A stretch of 12,217 nt of DNA from positions 1 through 12,217 of the forward strand of contig JAGWRJ010000422.1 in assembly GCA_028869725.1 (NCBI GenBank), written 5' to 3'. Each line of letters begins with the position of its first letter. Within the stretch, counting starts at the first letter, position 1. The notes under the pieces are model-generated. The model searched no databases, was not told where the DNA came from, and saw only the letters and a list, made by a program, of their open reading frames with translations. This document shows, piece by piece, positions 6,394-12,217 of the stretch. The stretch is from Alphaproteobacteria bacterium. GTDB lineage: Bacteria; Pseudomonadota; Alphaproteobacteria; Micropepsales; Micropepsaceae. Made by a program: the position numbers and the translations under genes.

Positions 6394-7047
6394 TCAATCA
6401 GCTTTCGGCTTTCGCCCCGTGTCCAGAAAGTCGCGGGCGCTGAAATTCTCAGGAGCGCTGATTTCGGTGATCGGATCGTCCTTGTCGTCATATTCGAGCC
6501 TGAGGGCCCGGCTCATCACCGCATGCATGTCGTAGAGGCAGGTGATGTAGGTCAGTTCCAGGATCTCTTCATCCGAAAGCAGAGTTTTCAGTGTGCTGAA
6601 TATGCCTTCTGGTATGCGCCCACGTGCCATCACCAGATAATCCGTATAGGCAAGTACGGCGCGCTCTGTCTCATTGAAGCAGCCGGCTGTCTGCCACTGC
6701 GAAACCGCTGCGATCTTGTCCTCGGCTACGCGCAGTCCGCGCAGGGATTTGCAGTGCTGGGAGTAGACGAACTGGCTCCCGACTGCCCAACCGGCGCGGG
6801 TCTGGGCGAGCTCGCGCAATACGGGATCAAGCTTGCGCTCCGGATTGCGATAAAGGCCAAATCCGCGCACGGCGTGGTCAAAGATATCGGGGATGAGCGC
6901 AAATACCGTCCACCAGTTACCGGGGGTTCCGGTCGCGGTGCCTGGATCCTTGACGGGATCACGATCCGGGCCAAACAGAAGATCGTAATAGCGCAGGATG
7001 GTCTTGTCGGTGACCTTGCTGCGCGGGACCTGCTTCAACCTGGGCAT
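6394..7047 (-). CDS. Carboxymuconolactone decarboxylase (CMD)/AhpD-like family protein
   Basis: This 217-residue, mostly helical soluble protein has the CMD/AhpD-like fold. The core runs from about residue 55 (HAVRGFGLYR) to 180. The active-site region is LAQTRAGWAVGSQFVYSQHC at 80-99. Where AhpD relatives carry CxxC, this protein has GSQFVYSQH: His98 is kept and a lone Cys follows at 99. A thiol peroxidase role through a CxxC pair is therefore unlikely; a decarboxylase, hydratase or unknown role is more fitting. ELTYITCLYDMHAVMSRALR at 164-183 is the conserved final helix. The ATG at 7047 sits 5 nt after a strong AGGAGGT site. It follows ychF by 49 nt with a small hairpin between, so it may be read through from the housekeeping block or driven separately. 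Fold confident, reaction unknown. Confidence 0.88.
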   Translation of the reverse strand: MPRLKQVPRSKVTDKTILRYYDLLFGPDRDPVKDPGTATGTPGNWWTVFALIPDIFDHAVRGFGLYRNPERKLDPVLRELAQTRAGWAVGSQFVYSQHCKSLRGLRVAEDKIAAVSQWQTAGCFNETERAVLAYTDYLVMARGRIPEGIFSTLKTLLSDEEILELTYITCLYDMHAVMSRALRLEYDDKDDPITEISAPENFSARDFLDTGRKPKAD

Positions 7048-7068
7048 GCATACCTCCTGTGGCGCACA

Positions 7069-7085
7069 CGCCGCGGATTGCGGCG
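7069..7085 (-). terminator. GC hairpin between ychF and the CMD-like gene
   Basis: CGCCGC (7069-7074) and GCGGCG (7080-7085) form a perfect 6-bp GC stem with a 5-nt loop in the 49-nt gap after ychF. No T run follows. It may weaken read-through from ychF into the next gene. Confidence 0.3.
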
Positions 7086-7096
7086 CGCGGGTGGCC

Positions 7097-8194
7097 TCAG
7101 GCGTTGAAGCGAAAATGCATCACGTCGCCGTCCTGGACCACGTAGTCTTTTCCTTCGAGCCGGAATTTGCCCGCATCGCGGGCGCCGGCTTCGCCATTGT
7201 GAGCGATATAATCGGGATAAGCGATGGTTTCGGCGCGGATGAAGCCATGTTCGAAATCGCTGTGGATGACGCCGGCGGCCTGGGGCGCCCGCGAGCCCCG
7301 AGTGACAGTCCAGGCCCGCGTTTCCTTGGGCCCGACGGTGAAGAAGGTAATGAGGCCCAAGAGATCATATCCGGCCCGGATGAGACGGTTGAGGCCGGGC
7401 TCTTCCAGGCCGAGGCTTGCGAGAAATTCGGCCCGCTCTGGCGGGGATAGCTGCGCTACCTCCTCCTCGATGCGTGCCGAAATCACGACCGCGGCGGAGC
7501 CCTCCGTGCGGGCCTTTGCCTCAACGCTGGCCGCGAACGAATTGCCGGTGGCTGCAGCGCTTTCTTCGACATTACAGACATAGAGCACGGGCTTTTGGGT
7601 GAGGAGGCCGAGCTGGCGGTAGGGTTCGCGCTCCTCCGGGGTGAGGTCGGCAAGACGCGCGGGCTTGCCAGCCCGCAAAAGCGCAATGGCCTTCTGCATC
7701 AGCGCAAACTGCTCTGCCGATGCCTTGTCGCCGCCCTTGGCTTTCTTTTCGAGAGGAACGATGCGCCGCTCCAGGCTGTCGAGATCAGAGAGCATGAGTT
7801 CGGTCTCAACCGTTTCGGCGTCGCCGATCGGATCGATGCGGCCCTCGACATGGGTGATGTCGCTGTCCTCAAAGCAGCGCAGGACGTGCACGATGGCGTC
7901 GACTTCGCGGATATTGGCGAGAAACTGGTTGCCGAGACCCTCGCCTTTGGAGGCTCCGCGCACCAGGCCTGCAATATCGACGAAGGTAATGCGGGTGGGG
8001 ATGATCTCCTTGGAGGCGGCGATCCGTGCGAGCGCCTCAAGCCGTGCATCAGGCACGGCGACATCGCCCACATTGGGTTCGATGGTGCAGAACGGATAGT
8101 TGGCAGCCTGGGCGGCAGCGGTTTCGGTCAGGGCATTAAAGAGAGTGGACTTGCCCACATTGGGAAGTCCGACAATGCCGCATTTAAATCCCAT
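7097..8194 (-). CDS. ychF: Redox-responsive ribosome-associated ATPase YchF (Obg family)
   Basis: YchF (EngD, OLA1 relative) is a universally conserved P-loop protein that binds ribosomes, prefers ATP and is linked to stress responses and translation control. All 365 residues of the usual ~363 are present. The P-loop GLPNVGKST is at 9-17 and the switch II motif DIAGLVRGASKGEGLGNQFL starts at 73. NVEE at 208-211 stands in the G4 position, in place of the NKxD of true GTPases; this fits YchF's ATP preference. A coiled-coil arm lies around 130-175 and a C-terminal TGS domain covers about 281-364, with FFTVGPKETRAWT at its start. The ATG at 8194 begins the standard MGFKCGIVG and is 2 nt after the pth stop, with AAGGA inside the pth end as ribosome site. 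Co-translation with pth is expected. Confidence 0.98.
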   Translation of the reverse strand: MGFKCGIVGLPNVGKSTLFNALTETAAAQAANYPFCTIEPNVGDVAVPDARLEALARIAASKEIIPTRITFVDIAGLVRGASKGEGLGNQFLANIREVDAIVHVLRCFEDSDITHVEGRIDPIGDAETVETELMLSDLDSLERRIVPLEKKAKGGDKASAEQFALMQKAIALLRAGKPARLADLTPEEREPYRQLGLLTQKPVLYVCNVEESAAATGNSFAASVEAKARTEGSAAVVISARIEEEVAQLSPPERAEFLASLGLEEPGLNRLIRAGYDLLGLITFFTVGPKETRAWTVTRGSRAPQAAGVIHSDFEHGFIRAETIAYPDYIAHNGEAGARDAGKFRLEGKDYVVQDGDVMHFRFNA

Positions 8195-8196
8195 GC

Positions 8197-8829
8197 CTAC
8201 GTATCCTTCGGGCGAGGAGGAGTGCCCGCCGCCTTTGCGGGACGGGCTGTCAAGAGCGTCACCTTGTTCACGAAGCCAGCATCGTCATCCTCGGCCAGCA
8301 GTGGGCCGGCTTCGGCGATCGCATGCAGGAGGGGGACGAGCCAGTCTTCGTCGGCGCGGGAAAAATTTCCCAGCACGTGGCCATAGACGCGTTCCTTGTG
8401 TCCGGGGTGGCCGATGCCGATGCGCAGGCGCCGGTAGTCGGGCCCAAGGGCGGAGGTGATCGAGCGCAGGCCATTGTGGCCGGCATCGCCACCACCGGTT
8501 TTTACCTTGAGCTTGCCGGCGATGAGGTCGAGGTCATCGTGGATGACCACGATGGCAGCAAGAGGCAGCTTGTAGAAGCGGGCAAAGGCGCCAACGGCGA
8601 TCCCGCTCTCATTCATGAAGGTCAGAGGCTTGAGCAGGAACGCCTTGCGTCCGGCAAGTGTGCCTTCAGCGACGTCGCCGCGAAAGCGGGTCTTGAACGG
8701 GCCGAACCGATGGCGGTCATGGATCTCGTCGATCGCCATGAACCCGACATTGTGCCGGTTGCGGGCATATTCGCTGCCGGGATTACCAAGACCGGCAATC
8801 AACAGCGGGATGTCGGCGGCACGAGCCAT
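8197..8829 (-). CDS. pth: Peptidyl-tRNA hydrolase
   Basis: Pth cleaves the ester bond of peptidyl-tRNAs that drop off ribosomes and so recycles tRNA; it is essential in bacteria. The 210 residues carry the full active site: Asn16 in GLGNPG, catalytic His26 in RNRHNVGF, Asn73 in LTFMNESG, Asp98 in HDDLDL and Asn119 in GGGDAGHNGLRS. These match E. coli N10, H20, N68, D93 and N114 in order and spacing. ATG 8829 was chosen over an in-frame TTG three codons upstream; a GAGG lies close to it, so the choice is not certain. The C-terminus has a short Pro/Arg/Lys-rich tail (ARPAKAAGTPPRPKDT). It follows rplY by 107 nt and precedes ychF by 2 nt, the common alphaproteobacterial order rplY-pth-ychF. Confidence 0.98.
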   Translation of the reverse strand: MARAADIPLLIAGLGNPGSEYARNRHNVGFMAIDEIHDRHRFGPFKTRFRGDVAEGTLAGRKAFLLKPLTFMNESGIAVGAFARFYKLPLAAIVVIHDDLDLIAGKLKVKTGGGDAGHNGLRSITSALGPDYRRLRIGIGHPGHKERVYGHVLGNFSRADEDWLVPLLHAIAEAGPLLAEDDDAGFVNKVTLLTARPAKAAGTPPRPKDT

Positions 8830-8879
8830 CGTCCTCAACTCTGCGGCAGACCCGTCTTGTGGGACGAGCGGGCTTCGGG

Positions 8880-8923
8880 CGTCTCCTCCAGCCGCGCGCG
8901 TCTATCCACAAAGCCAGGAGACG
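8880..8923 (-). repeat. Inverted repeat between rplY and pth
   Basis: CGTCTCCT (8880-8887) and AGGAGACG (8916-8923) are exact reverse complements with a 28-nt loop in the 107-nt gap between the two genes. It could act as a partial terminator or an RNA processing site that sets unequal levels of L25 and Pth. The large loop keeps confidence low. Confidence 0.3.
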
Positions 8924-8936
8924 AAGAACCGGACGC

Positions 8937-9581
8937 CTACTTCTTCTCGGCGGCGGCAGCCGGAGCAGCGGCCTCGGCAGTCGGGGCAGCTTCTGTCTTG
9001 GCAGCCTCTTCACGCAGCGCCGAGGGTGCCACGACGGACGCGATCGTGAAATCGCGGGCAATCGTCGGGCGCACGCCTTCGGGAAGCTTGATCGCCGAGA
9101 TATGCAGCGAATCGTTGATCTCCATGGCGGAGAGATCGGCCTCGAGATATTCGGGGATATTGTCGACCGGGCAAACCAGTTCCACTTCATGGCGCACGAT
9201 GTTCAAGGTGCCGCCGCGCTTGATGCCGGGGGAGACTTCGCTGCCCTTGAAATGGACCGGAATGTCCAGGGTGATGGTGGTGCCGGCTTCCAGGCGCATG
9301 AAATCCACATGCACCGGACGATCGGTGACCGGATCCAGCTGCACATCGCGCGGAATGACACGGGTCTTCTTGCCACCCACCTCAAGCATATAAAGCGACG
9401 TGAGGAAATTGCCGGCGCCGACCTGACGCTCAAGCTCACGGCTGGCGAGCATCACTGGCTCAGGTGCACCCTTGCCGCCATAAACAATGGCCGGGATGTA
9501 GCCCTTCTGGCGGGTCCGGAAGGCTGGGCCCTTGCCCGTACCGGAACGGGGTTCGGCTTTGAGTTCGAGCGTCTCGCGCAT
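8937..9581 (-). CDS. rplY: 50S ribosomal protein L25 (general stress protein CTC/TL5 type)
   Basis: L25 binds 5S rRNA in the large ribosomal subunit. This is the long two-domain form of 214 residues, not the short ~95-residue E. coli form. The N-domain (about 1-95) has the family marks RSGTGKGPAFRTRQKGYIPA and VIPRDVQLDPVTDRPVHVDF. The beta-rich TL5 domain (about 98-190) includes IPVHFKGSEVSPGIKRGG and LHISAIKLPEGV. The protein ends in a low-complexity Ala/Glu tail (residues about 193-214), a common and probably disordered extension in alphaproteobacterial L25. The ATG at 9581 has AAGGA 9 nt upstream. It is the first gene of the rplY-pth-ychF block and is divergent from the isochorismatase gene across a 311-nt gap that must hold its promoter. 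Confidence 0.97.
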   Translation of the reverse strand: MRETLELKAEPRSGTGKGPAFRTRQKGYIPAIVYGGKGAPEPVMLASRELERQVGAGNFLTSLYMLEVGGKKTRVIPRDVQLDPVTDRPVHVDFMRLEAGTTITLDIPVHFKGSEVSPGIKRGGTLNIVRHEVELVCPVDNIPEYLEADLSAMEINDSLHISAIKLPEGVRPTIARDFTIASVVAPSALREEAAKTEAAPTAEAAAPAAAAEKK

Positions 9582-9649
9582 GTCGCTAAGTCCTTGATTT
9601 TCCAGAATTTAGCCCGGTGGCCTGCGGCGATGGGCTCGGAAAGCGCGGA

Positions 9650-9678
9650 GGTGTAGCGGAACTGGCCGCCAAAGACAA
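9650..9678 (-). promoter_or_regulatory. rplY: Weak candidate promoter for rplY
   Basis: On the minus strand TTGTCT (9678-9673) is followed after 17 nt by TACACC (9655-9650). The -35 matches four of six bases and the -10 three. Transcription would begin near 9643, leaving a leader of about 60 nt. The promoter of this gene must lie in this gap, but this placement is tentative. Confidence 0.25.
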
Positions 9679-9830
9679 GGTGGGCCTGCACTCCGAAGGG
9701 CCCGAATTGGCGGCTTCTCGTCCCGGGTGTGGGGCGTTTCGAGGTCTTTGAAGCCTGTCACCGGACGGATACTGGGGCATTCGGGGTCTGGTAGGCGCGC
9801 GCGGCAGCGACACGATCAGCGTGCTGGCAC

Positions 9831-9864
9831 TTGGAGAAGCCGGCACCTTAAGTATACAAGATAG
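9831..9864 (+). promoter_or_regulatory. Promoter with a GTATAC operator-like core ahead of the isochorismatase/GntR pair
   Basis: TTGGAG (9831-9836) and TATACA (9853-9858), 16 nt apart, form a plausible promoter; the -10 matches four of six consensus bases. The -10 overlaps the palindromic core GTATAC (9852-9857) inside the stretch TTAAGTATACAAGATAG. Many FCD-type GntR regulators bind sites built around TTGTATACAA, so this is a reasonable operator for the GntR gene downstream. The site keeps the right half (GTATACAA) but has AA in place of TT on the left. It supports the GTG at 9893 as start, since that lies about 28 nt after the likely transcription start. Confidence 0.45.
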
Positions 9865-9892
9865 ATCGGAAACCCGCGCCGGGGGCGGACGC

Positions 9893-10552
9893 GTGCCAAA
9901 TGATGCTTTACAGCTGGATTATGTCCGCTCGGGCTTTAACCGGACGCTGGGTTTCGGCAAGAAGCCCGCACTTCTGATCGTCGACTTCGTCGGAGCCTAT
10001 CTGATCGAAGGCTCGCCATTGTATGCAGGAGTGGAGACGGTCCGGGACAATGCGGCCATCCTTCTTCAGCTCTGCCGCGACGCGGGGCTGCCCGTACTGC
10101 ATACCAAGGTCGCCTATACCGCCGATGGCGCCAATGGTGGGGTTTTCTTCCGCAAAGTCGGCGCGCTGCGTGTCTTTGCCGAGGGTGGCGATCCCAGACT
10201 CGCGGCCATTGATCCGGCTCTTGCGCCGCTCGCCCATGAGGTCGTGATCGTCAAGCAGTATGCCTCGGCCTTCTTCGGAACGAGCCTTGCATCGACCCTC
10301 TGCGCTCAGGGCATTGACACTCTGATCATCGCAGGCGTTTCGACCTCCGGATGTATTCGTGCCACGGCGGTTGATGCCTGCCAGCATGGATTTATCCCGA
10401 TTGTCGTAGCCGACGCGGTAGGCGACCGTGATCCACAGGTGCATGCGGCGAACCTGTTTGATCTTGCCGCCAAATATGCCGATGTCGTGACTTTGGACGC
10501 GGTGCGTGACGCGGTTGTCGGGGGTGGGTTGGGGCGCCGGCTGGCGCAGTAG
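9893..10552 (+). CDS. Isochorismatase family cysteine hydrolase (N-carbamoylsarcosine amidase-like)
   Basis: This is a 219-residue alpha/beta protein of the isochorismatase-like cysteine hydrolase superfamily, whose members hydrolyse amides such as N-carbamoylsarcosine, nicotinamide, maleamate or biuret. The catalytic triad is clear: Asp31 in LLIVDFVGAY, Lys121 in VIVKQYASAFFGT and Cys154 in GVSTSGCIRATAVDA. The cis-peptide region (GVST) precedes the Cys. The triad spacing (90 and 33) is close to that of N-carbamoylsarcosine amidase as I recall it. The frame is open back to a GTG at 9821, but that would place the promoter-like element inside the gene, so GTG 9893 is preferred, with a G-rich site just upstream. 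A GntR gene follows 43 nt later, so the pair is probably one operon for breakdown of an amide or N-heterocycle product. Substrate unknown. Confidence 0.92.
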   Translation: MPNDALQLDYVRSGFNRTLGFGKKPALLIVDFVGAYLIEGSPLYAGVETVRDNAAILLQLCRDAGLPVLHTKVAYTADGANGGVFFRKVGALRVFAEGGDPRLAAIDPALAPLAHEVVIVKQYASAFFGTSLASTLCAQGIDTLIIAGVSTSGCIRATAVDACQHGFIPIVVADAVGDRDPQVHAANLFDLAAKYADVVTLDAVRDAVVGGGLGRRLAQ

Positions 10553-10595
10553 CCGCAGAAATTCGTTTCGGTAAGGAGCGCAAGAGGCGCGGGAT

Positions 10596-11267
10596 ATGTC
10601 AGACGCTACCAATCGCGCATATGAGTTTTTGCGGGCGAGCATTCTTGATGGTTCGCTTCCGGCAGGCTCGCGGCTGCTTGAAACGGCGATCGCCGAACAG
10701 GCAGGTGTCAGTCGCACCCCGGTGCGTGAAGCCATCCGCAGGCTGGACTCAGAAGGGCTGGTGCATTTGCGCCCTCACTTCGGCGCCATCGTTCGCTCCT
10801 GGACGTTGAGTGAGCTGGAAGACATGTTCTCGCTGCGTGCCGTCATCGAGGCCCACGCCGCAGGTCGGGCCGCGACGCGGATCACGCCTCAGCAACTGCG
10901 CGAACTTTCGGTCCTTGCCGAGGACATGCTGGCGCTGGCAGAGGTTGGTGCCCCCGATTCGCGCGATCGGATCAGCGAACGCAATGCAGAGTTTCACCGC
11001 ACGCTGATCGATGCCGCCAGAAGCGAGCGGGTACGTTCGATGATGTCACAGGTTGTCGACATGCCGCTCAGCCTGCGCACTATCCTTCGTTATGATGCCC
11101 AGGCGCTGGCGCGTTCGGTGCGTCATCATCTTGAAATTGTCGCTGCACTGCAGAGCCGGGATCCGACATGGGCCGAATCGGTGATGCGCAGCCACGTCAT
11201 TGCCGCCTGGCACGCCATAGAAGCCGATGCCAAAGCCCATCTCGCAGAGGCGAGTGCGCAGGCCTGA
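10596..11267 (+). CDS. GntR family transcriptional regulator, FCD (FadR/VanR-like) subfamily
   Basis: The protein has 223 residues. A winged helix-turn-helix occupies about 1-70, with the recognition segment SRTPVREAIRRLDSEGLV at 39-56, a textbook GntR signature. An all-helical FCD ligand domain covers about 75-215. Its likely metal/acid pocket is seen in N130-x3-H134 (ERNAEFHRTL), the His pair 177-178 (SVRHHLEIV) and H200 (VMRSHVIAAW). FCD regulators usually bind a carboxylic acid and repress a neighbouring catabolic operon. The start ATG has AGAGG 8 nt upstream. It lies 43 nt after the isochorismatase gene, so it probably represses its own operon through the GTATAC element at 9852-9857; that link is inference. 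Confidence 0.95.
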   Translation: MSDATNRAYEFLRASILDGSLPAGSRLLETAIAEQAGVSRTPVREAIRRLDSEGLVHLRPHFGAIVRSWTLSELEDMFSLRAVIEAHAAGRAATRITPQQLRELSVLAEDMLALAEVGAPDSRDRISERNAEFHRTLIDAARSERVRSMMSQVVDMPLSLRTILRYDAQALARSVRHHLEIVAALQSRDPTWAESVMRSHVIAAWHAIEADAKAHLAEASAQA

Positions 11268-11311
11268 GCGCGGCGACTGGCCGGGCATGACGGCGCGGTC
11301 AGTCGGTGCGC
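11268..11311. terminator. Bidirectional hairpin in the convergent gap
   Basis: The 50-nt gap between the converging GntR and CoA-transferase genes is almost entirely one imperfect hairpin. Arm 11268-11282 pairs with 11297-11311 across 15 positions (12 Watson-Crick, 2 G-T, 1 mismatch) around a 14-nt loop. The inner part is GACTGGCC/GGTCAGTC. It starts directly after the GntR stop and ends 6 nt before the stop of the opposing gene, so it is well placed to end both transcripts. No T run flanks it, which lowers certainty. Confidence 0.45.
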
Positions 11312-11317
11312 GTGCTA

Positions 11318-12217
11318 TCAGATGATCCCGTCGGTCTTGAGCTTTTCGTAGCGGGATTTGGTCAAGCCTGCCCGCTCCAGCCACACAAGATCGTTGTCTT
11401 CGCCAAGATCATGGGCGGACCAGCGGACGCGCCCTGGCGTTGCCGAAAGCTTGGGCGCGACATTCTGCATGAGAATGCTCCCAAAATGGCGATGGGCGAC
11501 GTCTACGATGGCCTGTCGCGCCTTGAAGTGCGGATCTTCGAGCATCTCTGGCGCGCGATAGATCGGGCCGCAGGGAATGGCGGCATCATCGCAAAGCTTC
11601 TGAATCTCGGCGCTGGTATGGGTTTTTGACCAGTCGTTGATGAGTGCATCGAGTTCGGCCTGCCGCTCGCCACGTGCGTGATGGGTGCTGAAGCGGGGAT
11701 CCTGGGCGAGTTCAGGCTGTCCGATGAGTTCGGTCAGGCGCCGGAACACCGTATCCTGGTTTGCCGCAATGATCATCATGCCGTCCTTGGTATCGTAGAT
11801 GTTGGACGGGGCGACATTGGCAATGACGCTTCCCGACCGCTCGCGGATATGCCCGGCGAGTTGATACTCAGGGATGAGACTTTCCATCATGTTCAGGACG
11901 GCTTCGTAGATTGCACAGTCGACGACTTGCCCCTTGCCCGTACGATGACGCGCCTGCAGTGCTGCCAGTGCGCCGAGGCAGCCAAAGGTCGCGGCCAGGC
12001 TGTCGCCGATGGAGATGCCTGCACGCGAGGGACGCCGGTCAGGTTCGCCCATCACGTATCGCAGACCACCAAATGCTTCTCCGACCGAAGCGTAACCTGC
12101 CTTTTTTGCGTTGGGGCCTGTCTGCCCGTATCCCGAGACGCGGATCATGATGAGACGGGGATTGATGGCTGAGAGGACGTCATAACCGAGCCCCCAGCGC
12201 TCCATGGTTCCGGGACG
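11318..12217 (-). CDS. Class III CoA-transferase (CaiB/BaiF family), N-terminus outside the window
   Basis: The frame runs through the right edge, and the codons before the first internal ATG (12205) read RPGT, continuing the family motif FRPGTMERWGLGYD. About 299 of the usual ~400 residues are present; roughly the first 100 are missing. CaiB/BaiF enzymes move CoA between carboxylic acids through an enzyme-bound anhydride. The catalytic Asp is visible in SIGDSLAATFG (codon 12002-12004), matching Asp169 of formyl-CoA transferase. Other family marks are RVSGYGQTGP, HRTGKGQVVDCAIYEAVLNM, and the C-terminal AIPCGPIYRAPEMLEDPHFKAR split by short variable parts. It would activate an organic acid for CoA-dependent breakdown, in keeping with the thiolase. 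It converges on the GntR gene. Substrate unknown. Confidence 0.95.
   Translation of the reverse strand, partial: RPGTMERWGLGYDVLSAINPRLIMIRVSGYGQTGPNAKKAGYASVGEAFGGLRYVMGEPDRRPSRAGISIGDSLAATFGCLGALAALQARHRTGKGQVVDCAIYEAVLNMMESLIPEYQLAGHIRERSGSVIANVAPSNIYDTKDGMMIIAANQDTVFRRLTELIGQPELAQDPRFSTHHARGERQAELDALINDWSKTHTSAEIQKLCDDAAIPCGPIYRAPEMLEDPHFKARQAIVDVAHRHFGSILMQNVAPKLSATPGRVRWSAHDLGEDNDLVWLERAGLTKSRYEKLKTDGII

Larger units (their letters stand above)
9582..9892. other. Divergent intergenic region between rplY and the isochorismatase gene
   Basis: This 311-nt gap carries the outward promoters of both neighbours. Near the left is the rplY leader with its AAGGA site and a weak promoter candidate (9650-9678). 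Near the right is the better plus-strand promoter with the GTATAC element (9831-9864). The middle holds no credible gene, tRNA or strong hairpin that I can see. Confidence 0.5.

Noticed and set aside
7595..8386. A 263-codon plus-strand open frame opposite ychF and pth
   Set aside because: It is antisense to the clear YchF and Pth sequences and has no protein-family features.
8323..9393. A 356-codon plus-strand open frame lying across pth, the gap and rplY
   Set aside because: It is antisense to two certain housekeeping genes, has low-complexity Ser/Arg/Ala stretches where it mirrors the L25 tail, and shows no family motif. Long antisense frames are expected in GC-rich coding DNA.
9821..9892. 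A 24-codon N-terminal extension of the isochorismatase gene from GTG 9821
   Set aside because: It would put the promoter-like element with GTATAC inside the coding region, and the extra residues look unlike the family.
1..12217. CRISPR array, insertion sequence, phage module, tRNA or rRNA
   Set aside because: I looked for evenly spaced direct repeats, transposase DDE-like segments, terminal inverted repeats with flanking duplications, and tRNA T-loop patterns in the gaps, and saw none that would support a call.

Overview
The window is a high-GC segment that reads as an alphaproteobacterial chromosome. The best clues are the order rplY-pth-ychF, an L25 protein of the long CTC/TL5 type, and a surrounding set of CoA- and glutathione-dependent catabolic genes like those of sphingomonads and related groups. 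I name no genus, because nothing in the sequence settles it.

Layout. (1) Positions 1-635: no gene I can recognise. (2) 636-7047, all on the minus strand: read in the direction of transcription, a carboxymuconolactone-decarboxylase (CMD)-family protein (7047-6394), a thiolase (5966-4728), a glutathione S-transferase (4491-3871), an Old Yellow Enzyme-type flavin oxidoreductase (3830-2736), a second GST-like gene broken into two frames (2370-1451), and a dienelactone hydrolase-family protein (1316-636). The large gaps (427, 236, 365 and 134 nt) argue for several transcripts, not one tight operon. Only the GST-OYE pair (40 nt) looks closely coupled. (3) 7097-9581, minus strand: the translation-related block rplY (ribosomal protein L25), pth (peptidyl-tRNA hydrolase) and ychF (ribosome-associated ATPase). 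pth and ychF are 2 nt apart. (4) 9893-11267, plus strand: an isochorismatase-family cysteine amidohydrolase followed by a GntR/FCD regulator. A promoter-like element with a GTATAC core lies ahead of the pair. (5) 11318 to the right edge, minus strand: most of a class III (CaiB/BaiF) CoA-transferase whose N-terminus lies outside the window.

How the genes may work together. The housekeeping block sits between two catabolic areas. A CoA-transferase to activate an acid, a thiolase to cleave or condense an acyl-CoA, an ene-reductase, a DLH-type hydrolase, a CMD-like protein and two GSTs are the kind of parts used to degrade an aromatic, alicyclic or other xenobiotic compound. No ring-cleavage dioxygenase, acyl-CoA dehydrogenase or transporter is visible, so the substrate cannot be named and a shared pathway is inference. 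The isochorismatase/GntR pair looks like a self-contained, regulator-linked unit.

The points most worth checking are the GST frame break at a (TG)3 repeat, the GTATAC element ahead of the isochorismatase/GntR pair, a perfect 15-bp inverted repeat after the thiolase, and a long imperfect hairpin that fills the convergent gap at 11268-11311. I found no rRNA, tRNA, CRISPR array, insertion sequence, phage gene or clearly new system.
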